A stretch of DNA of 7,361 nt. It comes from CAZCWX01 sp964502465. Lineage in GTDB: Bacteria > Desulfobacterota > Binatia > Bin18. Shown here one piece after another: positions 1-5,700 of the stretch; the stretch's first letter is position 1; each line of letters opens with the position of its first letter. The DNA lies in contig CAZCWX010000443.1 in assembly GCA_964502465.1 (NCBI GenBank), positions 1 through 7,361 on the forward strand. Reading direction: 5' to 3'. The notes under the pieces are model-generated. The model made no database searches and was not told where the DNA came from. It saw nothing but the letters and a program-made list of their open reading frames with translations. A program made the position numbers and the translations under genes.

Positions 1-13
1 GTTTAAGGGTGAT

Positions 14-1408
14 CTAAAACCCCGCCACCCGTTCGATGACCCAGAACATGGCGATGCCGCCGACGGCGTATGGCGCGACTTGCGGAGTCCATCCCGGCGC
101 ACGGACGGGAGCGAGGCGAATACCCGCGGCGACGGCGAGCACGGCGGCGATGAACACAAGCTGGCCCAGCTCCACGCCGACGTTAAAGAAAAGTAACGCC
201 AGGGGAATCGCCTGTTGAGGCAATCCGACTTCGCTCAACGCCCCAGCAAAACCGAAGCCGTGCAACAACCCAAACGTGAACGCCACGACCCACGGTTGTC
301 GGGCCGTAATGCTCTCTGACCCCTTTCGGGTGTGAATGATCTCCGCCGCGACAAACACGATGCTCAAGGCGATGACCGCCTCGACCGGCGCTGATGGTAT
401 GTTCACAAACCCCAAGGTTGCCAATGCCAATGTAATACTATGCGCCACGGTGAAGGCAGTAATGGTGCCAAGGAGTCGCTGCCACCCTTGCACCAGCATG
501 AGCAAGGCGAGCACGAACAAGAGATGGTCAATGCCCAGCAGGATATGCTCGACGCCAAGCATGAGGTATGTACAGGCGACCTCTAGCGCCCGTGGCGCAG
601 CTTCCACGACGAACGATGGGTTGTCCGGTGTGAGCCGGGTAACTTGGGTGGTGCCGTCGAGGTGTTCCAGGCGCACGAGCACATCGGTCATGGTCGCGGT
701 GAGACCGGCGATGCGGATGGTACTGCCGGTCAGTCCGCCTGCGCACTTGACACTCCAGCGTTCGGTGAAGGCGTTGTTGGCGAAGGACATTCGTGGCGCA
801 GTCACGTTGGTGCAGCCCGCTGGAAGTTCCACGTAGAGGCCCAGTCGCAGATCCTCTCCACGACCTGGTACCTTCCACAGCACGTCGTAGGTCTCCAGGT
901 CGGTCTGACGCAGTTCGAGATAGGCGGGGCGCACCTCGTGCGCGAGGCTGGACGACGCTAACAAGAGCAACAGCATGAAACAGGAGAAAACAGAGGCAAC
1001 AGATTTAAGGACCCTCTGATTAAATCCCCCGTTCGCTCTGAGTCCCCTTCGACTCTGCTCAGGGCAGGCTTCGACAAGCTCAGGACAGGCTCTATCGCAG
1101 GGCAAGTGGCAACTGGCTGGACGTATTGACACATGGATTGTTCGTGGTTCGACAAGCTCACCACGAACGGCCTTAATCAGAACTTTTCCTAGGAACCCCC
1201 TATCAAGTACGTCGGTCACAAACAAACCGTCATTCCCGCGAAAGCGGGAATCCAGTAAGTAGCTGTCCTGGCGCGACTCTGGATTCCGGATCGCGCTCGC
1301 CTGCGGCTCGCTTGTCCGGAATGACGACTTGTTGAGAGTTTCCCTAAGAAGGCTCTTTGCTGTCTTCTCTCGCTCTTCCGGTTCAACGGCTCTTCTTGCC
1401 TTCTTCAT
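14..1408 (-). CDS. HupE/UreJ-family membrane protein with repeat-derived N-terminal extension
   Basis: The protein is 464 aa from the first ATG. Residues 134-156 form a signal peptide (K135, then a Leu-rich core ending SSSLA, probable cut A156/H157). Residues 157 to about 275 are an extracytoplasmic domain starting HEVRPAYLELRQ, and about 280-462 hold roughly six membrane helices. The family hallmark HX5DH is H288-D294-H295; H323 and the HGFGFAG stretch (383-389) are also typical. HupE/UreJ proteins are linked to nickel or other metal uptake; the substrate here is unknown. The ATG at 1406-1408 overlaps the upstream stop as ATGA and has GGAGG 7 nt before it, so I chose it. However, residues about 22-133 are translated dispersed repeats with no protein character, and the family-like sequence starts only near 134. 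The alternative ATG at 974-976 (M145) lacks a Shine-Dalgarno and leaves a very short signal peptide. Family assignment is secure; the start is not. Confidence 0.85.
   Translation of the reverse strand: MKKARRAVEPEEREKTAKSLLRETLNKSSFRTSEPQASAIRNPESRQDSYLLDSRFRGNDGLFVTDVLDRGFLGKVLIKAVRGELVEPRTIHVSIRPASCHLPCDRACPELVEACPEQSRRGLRANGGFNQRVLKSVASVFSCFMLLLLLASSSLAHEVRPAYLELRQTDLETYDVLWKVPGRGEDLRLGLYVELPAGCTNVTAPRMSFANNAFTERWSVKCAGGLTGSTIRIAGLTATMTDVLVRLEHLDGTTQVTRLTPDNPSFVVEAAPRALEVACTYLMLGVEHILLGIDHLLFVLALLMLVQGWQRLLGTITAFTVAHSITLALATLGFVNIPSAPVEAVIALSIVFVAAEIIHTRKGSESITARQPWVVAFTFGLLHGFGFAGALSEVGLPQQAIPLALLFFNVGVELGQLVFIAAVLAVAAGIRLAPVRAPGWTPQVAPYAVGGIAMFWVIERVAGF
1002..1026. repeat. Inverted repeat GATTTAA-N11-TTAAATC just upstream of the HupE signal peptide
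   Basis: Arms GATTTAA (1002-1008) and TTAAATC (1020-1026) are perfect, with an 11-nt spacer. Within it, TCTGATTAA (1015-1023) is the inverted copy of TTAATCAGA at 1173-1181. It looks like one end of the repeat block that separates the HupE start codon from its signal peptide. Confidence 0.5.
1040..1093. repeat. Dispersed intergenic repeat (TTCGACAAGCTCAGGACAGG type)
   Basis: The stretch holds the CCTTCGAC...GCTCAGGGCAGG and TTCGACAAGCTCAGGACAGG pattern that recurs between genes in many bacterial and metagenomic genomes. When translated by accident it gives peptides such as CPELVEACPEQSRRG, which is seen here inside the HupE frame (residues 108-122). It marks this part of the frame as non-ancestral. 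Confidence 0.6.
1140..1168. repeat. Palindromic dispersed repeat, 9-bp arms
   Basis: GTTCGTGGT (1140-1148) and ACCACGAAC (1160-1168) are perfect inverted arms around the 11-nt spacer tcgacaagctc. The spacer shares TCGACAAGCTC with the neighbouring repeat at 1070-1081, so the two belong to related families of mobile intergenic hairpins. Confidence 0.65.
1173..1195. repeat. TTAATCAGA end repeat plus 10-bp palindrome
   Basis: TTAATCAGA (1173-1181) is the inverted partner of 1015-1023. The perfect palindrome TTCCTAGGAA follows at 1186-1195. The minus-strand stretch at about 1332-1350 (TTCTTAGGGAAACT) resembles it (TTCCTAGGAAAAGT), suggesting a third degenerate copy. Confidence 0.4.
1228..1326. 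repeat. REPIN-like doublet of inverted hairpin repeats
   Basis: Two arms share the form CGTCATTCC-variable hairpin-GGAATCCAG and face each other. The left arm (1228-1255) folds as ATTCCCGC (1232-1239), loop GAAA, GCGGGAAT (1244-1251). The right arm, read on the minus strand from 1326 to 1279, has ATTCCGGA/TCCGGAAT stems (1315-1322 and 1283-1290) around 24 nt. Outer ends CGTCATTCC (1228-1236) and GGAATGACG (1318-1326) are perfect inverted repeats, and the arms are joined by 23 nt. This is the organisation of REPINs. ATTCCC...GGGAAT hairpins are widespread, for example dRS3 in Neisseria. It is read in frame as part of HupE. Confidence 0.7.
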
Positions 1409-2283
1409 TGCTGCGCCTCCGTCAGTTTCTTCTCTTCCTCTGCCGGCTGCGGTCGCTCAATGGTTACAACATAGCGCTTGCGCAGTCCTTGATAGAACTG
1501 CTCGTTCGCTTGCAGCCGGCGGGTATTGGTCCACTCGCGACGCACAGCGTCACGTACTTCCTCCAGTGCGGGCATGTGGCCCTCGGTGCGTTCGCTGACG
1601 AACACCAGATGCACGCCGTAGCCGGACTCGATCGGCCCTTGCCATTGGCCAACCGGCAGTTCAGTCAACTGCGCCGTGAACTGTTCGCCAAACTGCTGCG
1701 TGACTTCCCTTGCCGGAACCGAGTCGAACCTATACTCCAGCAGGAAGGAATCTCCGTGCATGGAGACATCAGTCTGCACCCCGGCCTGCTGCAATTCCAC
1801 TAGCAGTTGCGCAGCCTCGCGCGCCAGATTGTCGCCGTGGCGATCCGGGTTGAGATAGACATGGGTGAATGTGAACCGTCGCTCGACGCCGAACATCTCG
1901 GGGTGCGTTTTCAAATATGCGCGCAACTGCTCATCGGTCGGCTCGGCTTGGGTGGCAATATCATCGGTGACGAACTCCAGTTTCTGCCGCAGCCGGCGGC
2001 GGATGATGGTGTCGTCGCGATCCAGTCCCAACGCAAGCGCCTCGCGGTACATGACTTCCTCACGGAGGTGGTCCTGGATCAATCCCTCCACTTCCGTGTC
2101 TGTCGGCGGACGTTGCCAGGTGCGAGCGAAACCAATCGCCAGAGACTCGATCCGGCTCTGCGAGATGACGATCTCACGCGTTGCTTCGGCGGCGTCTTCG
2201 CGGTCGCCGAACCACTGATACAGCCCGAACAACGTCACCCCCAAGAGCAGAAAATGCCCCAACGGTTCTCGGTACCATCTCAT
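1405..2283 (-). CDS. Membrane-anchored PpiC/SurA-like peptidyl-prolyl cis-trans isomerase
   Basis: A 292-aa protein, probably a periplasmic foldase held in the inner membrane. Residues about 8-25 (LGHFLLLGVTLFGLYQWF) form a single N-terminal membrane anchor. Residues 35-130 are a helical SurA/PpiD-like chaperone segment (ISQSRIESLA, EEVMYREALALGL). Residues about 135-245 resemble a parvulin domain: FTHVYLNP near 138-145 matches the first strand, and LPVGQWQGPIESGYGVHLVF (209-228) matches the conserved end. The middle of the domain is poorly conserved (GDSFLLEYRFDSVP rather than the usual GDLG-type turn), so chaperone rather than catalytic activity is possible. The start is ATG 2281-2283, with AGGAGG 5 nt upstream; a GTG at 2287-2289 overlaps that ribosome site and is unlikely. 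It sits 68 bp after the small gene and overlaps HupE by ATGA, so it may help fold HupE's periplasmic domain or a partner. Confidence 0.85.
   Translation of the reverse strand: MRWYREPLGHFLLLGVTLFGLYQWFGDREDAAEATREIVISQSRIESLAIGFARTWQRPPTDTEVEGLIQDHLREEVMYREALALGLDRDDTIIRRRLRQKLEFVTDDIATQAEPTDEQLRAYLKTHPEMFGVERRFTFTHVYLNPDRHGDNLAREAAQLLVELQQAGVQTDVSMHGDSFLLEYRFDSVPAREVTQQFGEQFTAQLTELPVGQWQGPIESGYGVHLVFVSERTEGHMPALEEVRDAVRREWTNTRRLQANEQFYQGLRKRYVVTIERPQPAEEEKKLTEAQQ
1416..1420 (-). promoter_or_regulatory. Ribosome binding site deciding the HupE start
   Basis: GGAGG on the minus strand lies 7 nt before the ATG at 1406-1408, inside the last codons of the isomerase gene. Together with the ATGA overlap it indicates translational coupling and favours the long HupE start over the internal ATG at 974-976, which has no purine-rich stretch in front of it. 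Confidence 0.6.
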
Positions 2284-2288
2284 TGTCA

Positions 2289-2294
2289 CCTCCT
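2289..2294 (-). promoter_or_regulatory. Ribosome binding site of the PpiC-like gene
   Basis: AGGAGG on the minus strand lies 5 nt before ATG 2281-2283. It overlaps the in-frame GTG at 2287-2289, which therefore cannot be the normal start. Confidence 0.6.
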
Positions 2295-2351
2295 GCGCTT
2301 AGCTTCGTTTTGGCTCTTTAGCCTTTCACTTCGGGAACAGAATGTCACTGC

Positions 2352-2543
2352 CTATGACCGTTGCTCGGTCAGTACGTGCGCGATGAAGGTGAAGAGTTCC
2401 TCAAGCGACTCAAAATGGGTGGCCTCTCCCGAAACCAGGTGTTCCACCCGTCCCTTGCACTGTCCCTGTTCCACCTGCGCTTCGGCATGCACCTGCACTA
2501 CGAACGCGCGTTTGGTGGGGAGAGAAGGTTGATTTCTGGGCAT
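2352..2543 (-). CDS. Small conserved-looking protein of unknown function, 63 aa
   Basis: The protein is 63 aa: a short basic/polar lead (MPRNQPSLPTKR), then RAFVVQVHAEAQ, GRVEHLVSGEATHFES and the helix LEELFTFIAHVL. The pattern of two or three beta strands followed by an amphipathic helix, with GRVEH.VSG...F.S.EEL, looks like a small-protein family I have seen in related genomes, but I know no function. It has no signal peptide, membrane helix or cysteine pair, so it is probably cytosolic. AAGGAG (2552-2557) is 8 nt before ATG 2541-2543; the in-frame GTG at 2550-2552 overlaps that site and is less likely. It lies first in a minus-strand series with the PpiC-like and HupE genes, suggesting a shared transcript. 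Confidence 0.7.
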   Translation of the reverse strand: MPRNQPSLPTKRAFVVQVHAEAQVEQGQCKGRVEHLVSGEATHFESLEELFTFIAHVLTEQRS

Positions 2544-2558
2544 CGCTCTCACTCCTTA

Positions 2559-2579
2559 GTGTCTGTAAAAAAATGACAC
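2559..2579. promoter_or_regulatory. Possible operator, GTGTC-N11-GACAC
   Basis: Perfect 5-bp inverted arms (2559-2563 and 2575-2579) flank an A-rich 11-nt centre, 21 bp in all, just before the ribosome site of the minus-strand small gene. The size fits a two-turn dimer site, but arms this short can arise by chance. Confidence 0.2.
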
Positions 2580-2598
2580 ACGACGCTGCCACTCAAGA

Positions 2599-2657
2599 AA
2601 ATCCCCTTGCGCTGCGCGCGGTCCCCCTTTGTAAAAGGGGGGATCGAGGGGGGATTT
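2599..2657. repeat. Dispersed nested palindromic repeat in the divergent intergenic region
   Basis: Outer arms AAATCCCC (2599-2606) and GGGGATTT (2650-2657) enclose an inner hairpin CCCCCTTT (2623-2630), loop gta, AAAGGGGG (2634-2641). This type recurs between genes in many bacteria and, when read through by accident, gives peptides like PPSIPPFTKGD (minus) or PLCKRGDRGG (plus). It lies between the two divergent genes and may act as a transcription or supercoiling barrier, which is inference only. Confidence 0.65.
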
Positions 2658-2672
2658 CCGTAACCTGCTGGA

Positions 2673-2678
2673 TACAAT
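2673..2678 (+). promoter_or_regulatory. Weak candidate -10 element for the regulator gene
   Basis: TACAAT matches the sigma-70 -10 consensus at 5 of 6 positions and lies about 75 nt before the start codon. No convincing -35 element is visible at 16-18 nt. The implied leader would contain the GGTTCAG direct repeats. Confidence 0.2.
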
Positions 2679-2711
2679 ACTGTTGGGCGCGGTTCAGAAA
2701 TAGAGGCGAGC

Positions 2712-2735
2712 GGTTCAGATTGTGGTTCAGATTGT
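2712..2735 (+). repeat. Two perfect 12-bp direct repeats in front of the regulator gene
   Basis: GGTTCAGATTGT occurs at 2712-2723 and again at 2724-2735, directly adjoining. A third partial copy (GGTTCAGA) lies at 2691-2698. The array ends just before the ribosome site. OmpR-type winged helices commonly bind head-to-tail repeats spaced about one helical turn apart, so autoregulation is possible but untested. Confidence 0.5.
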
Positions 2736-2737
2736 AC

Positions 2738-2744
2738 GGAAAGG
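2738..2744 (+). promoter_or_regulatory. Ribosome binding site of the regulator gene
   Basis: GGAAAGG lies 8 nt before ATG 2753-2755 and fixes this start. The same frame is open further upstream to an ATG at 2573, but that one has no ribosome site and reads through the dispersed repeat at 2599-2657. Confidence 0.6.
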
Positions 2745-2752
2745 CTATTCAT

Positions 2753-5700
2753 ATGAGTCAGGGAAGCGGTACCGAACCTTCAACCGAAGATGAGCCAGCG
2801 CTCATCTTTGGGTCATTCTGTGTCGAGACGGCTAAGCGGCTGTGGCGGGACGGCCAGTTGGTAGAGATCCGGCCGCGCCCCCTGGCGATGCTGCGTTACT
2901 TAGCGGAACGGCCCCACCAGCTGGTAACGAAAGAAGAATTGCTCAAACGGTTATGGCCTGGCATCTATGTGACGAAGACTGTCCTCAAGGTCTGTATGAG
3001 CGAGATTCGCCAGGCCTTAGCGGATAACGCCTCTCGACCGCAGTTTATCCAGACGGTTGGTACGGAGGGGTATCGGTTCATTGCTCCCATCGCCACTACC
3101 CCGCCAGTTCCCAGTTCCCAGTTCCCAGTTCCCAGTTCCCAGTTCCCAGTTCCCAGTTCGGAGTCTGAAGGCCGAGTTCAGCAACTGACAACTGACAACT
3201 GGCAACTGACAACTCTCTTTGTCGGTCGTGAACAGGAACTCGCTCGCATGCACACCGCATTCGCACGGGCGCAGCGGGGAGAGCGACAAATCATGTTTGT
3301 CTCTGGGGAAGCGGGGATTGGCAAGACTACTGTCGTGGATCGCTTTCTTGACCAGGTACGGACTAACGGCCATGCGCAGATTGGCCGCGGGCAATGTATC
3401 GAGCAGCACGGGTCAGGGGAAGCGTACCTGCCGGTTCTCGAAGCGTTAGGACAATTGTGTCGCGAGCCGGGCGGGGAGCAGGTTGTTGCTGTGCTGCGCC
3501 GCTACGCGCCGATGTGGCTGGTGCAGTTGCCTGGCGTACTGGAGACACGGCAGCTGGAAGTCTTACAGCGGCAAGTGTACGGCAGTAGCCGTGAGCGGAT
3601 GTTACGGGAGTTTGTCGAAGCCCTCGACTTGGTGGGGACTAAGACGACAGTGGTACTGGTGCTTGAAGACTTACAGTGGAGCGATATTTCGACCTTAGAG
3701 TTATTAGCGTACCTCGCACAACGGCGCGGGCGCGCGCAGGTGCTCGTGCTTGGCACCTATCGCTCGGCGGACGTGGTGGCCAGTGGGCATCCGTTGCGCC
3801 GGGTAGTGCAGGAACTGCACGGTCATGGACAGTGCGAGGATCTGGCGCTGGAGTTATTGAGCGAAGAAGAGGTAGAAGAGTATCTGCGGCGGCGGTTCCC
3901 CGGCAGTCCTGCTGTGACTGCATTAAGCCCAGTGATCTCCCGCCGCACGGATGGCAACGCCCTCTTCACCGTCAACTTCGTGGATTACTTGATCCAGCAG
4001 GGGGTTATTGTTGAAGCCGACGGGCAGTGGCAGATGCGTGCCGATACTGCCACCATTCAGGGCCTGGTACCGGAGACCGTGCAGCGGTTGATCGTCAAGC
4101 AAGTGGAAGGGTTAAGCAAAGAGGAGCAACGGCTATTAGAAGTCGCCAGCGTGGTTGGCATAACCTTCACGGCGGCGGAGGTGGCAGGAGTAACTGGGCG
4201 TACCGTGGAGGACGTCGAGGAGGTGTACGAAAACCTGGCTAGCCTAGAGCAATTCATCGAGGTGCAAGGCATCACCGAATGGCCGGATCGGACCCTCACG
4301 GCGCGCTATAGCTTTCGGCACGCGTTGTATCAGCATGTGGTGTATGAACGGATAGGCCAGGTGCAGCGGGTGCGGCTGCATCGCCAGCTCGGGGAATGGC
4401 TGGCACGCACATATGGCGAACGTGCCGGGGAGATCGCTGTTGAGTTGGCGGTTCACTGCGAGGAAGGGCGGAACTACCAGCAGGCTGTGCGCTATCGCCA
4501 GCAGGCGGGGGAGACTGCCTTACGCCGCAACGCGTATCAGGAGGCACAGCAACACCTCACGCAAGGAGTGGAGTTGCTGCAAACGCTCCCTGACACCCAG
4601 GAGCGTAAGCAACAGGAACTGGCGCTACGGATCCCCTTGAATGCGGTCTTGCTTGCCACCCACGGTCTCGCAGCGACAGAGCTGGAGCAGAACCTGCAGC
4701 GAGCACGGGAGCTATGCCGAGAGGTAAGCGACCCTGTTCGTCTCGTCCCGGTCCTGATCGGCCTCACACGGCTGCATATGATGCGAGCCGATCGCGCAGA
4801 GACCGAGGAGCTGATGGAACAGGAACGCCGTCTGCTCGAGCGTATCGACGACCCGGCCTCCCTGGTCCAACTCTATACACAGATAGGCACCGCCGAGATG
4901 GTCCGTGGGGCGCACGTGCGGGCACGGGAATACCATAGGCACGCTCTCAATCTGGACGACCCTGAGGCCCATCGCCTCCAGGTCTTTTCTTTTGGGGGAG
5001 ATCCAAAGGTAGTGGCCCTTGCCATTAGTGGTTGGAGCCTTTGCCTGAGCGGTTGGCTTGAGCAGGCATGGAGCCATGCGGAGCAGGGAATCATCCGTGC
5101 CGAGGAACTCTCTCACCCTCTCTCCCTGATCGTTGCACTGCTGCACGCGGCGCATGTGCGACAGTTCCGCGGCGAGCTCGATCAGGCGGGGGATCTCGCT
5201 CAAAGATTTGTCGCTCTCAGACACAAGCACAGTTTTGCGCTGTATGCGGCTTGGGGACCGATGACGCAAGGGAGCATCCTGGTGCAGCGTGGAGAACTGG
5301 CTGAAGGCATCGCGCTACTCACCACCGGACTGGCGCAATATCGCGCTATGGGCAGTCAAACTCTTCTGCCTTACTTTCTCTCTTTTTTAGCTGAAGGGTA
5401 TTTACGGCTAGGCCAGGCTGAGGAAGGAATGCAAGTTGTGTTGGAGGCATTGCACCTGACCGAGACGATTTTCGATCGTTTCTGGGAAGCGGAGTTGCAT
5501 CGGCTGCAAGGCGAGATCTCGCTCGCGCAGTCTCGCGTCCGGAGTCTAGCGTCTAGCCTCCAAAAGGGTTCAAAGTTCAAGGTTCGAGGTTCACAGTCTG
5601 CAGCCGTTAATCCGCATTCCGCATTCCGCATTCCGCATTCAGAGGCGGAAGCGTGTTTTCACAAAGCTATCGAAGTTGCCTGCCAGCAGGACGCAAAATC

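Noticed and set aside
336..836. 166-codon plus-strand open frame opposite HupE
   Set aside because: Antisense shadow of the HupE coding region with no recognisable protein pattern.
1040..1326. tRNA, small RNA gene or attachment site in the repeat block
   Set aside because: The hairpins are separate known-style dispersed repeats; there is no cloverleaf, integrase or promoter-terminator pair.
1807..2532. 241-codon plus-strand open frame
   Set aside because: Lies antisense over the PpiC-like and small genes, shows no family features, and is a by-product of GC-rich codon use.
2573..2752. N-terminal extension of the regulator to the ATG at 2573 (60 more residues)
   Set aside because: It has no ribosome site, reads through a dispersed palindromic repeat and the direct repeats, and the ATG at 2753 has GGAAAGG at 8-nt spacing.
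3104..3214. CRISPR array
   Set aside because: The unit is 7 bp with no spacers; it is a tandem microsatellite.
4712..5269. 185-codon minus-strand open frame
   Set aside because: Shadow inside the TPR half of the regulator, whose own frame matches family patterns.
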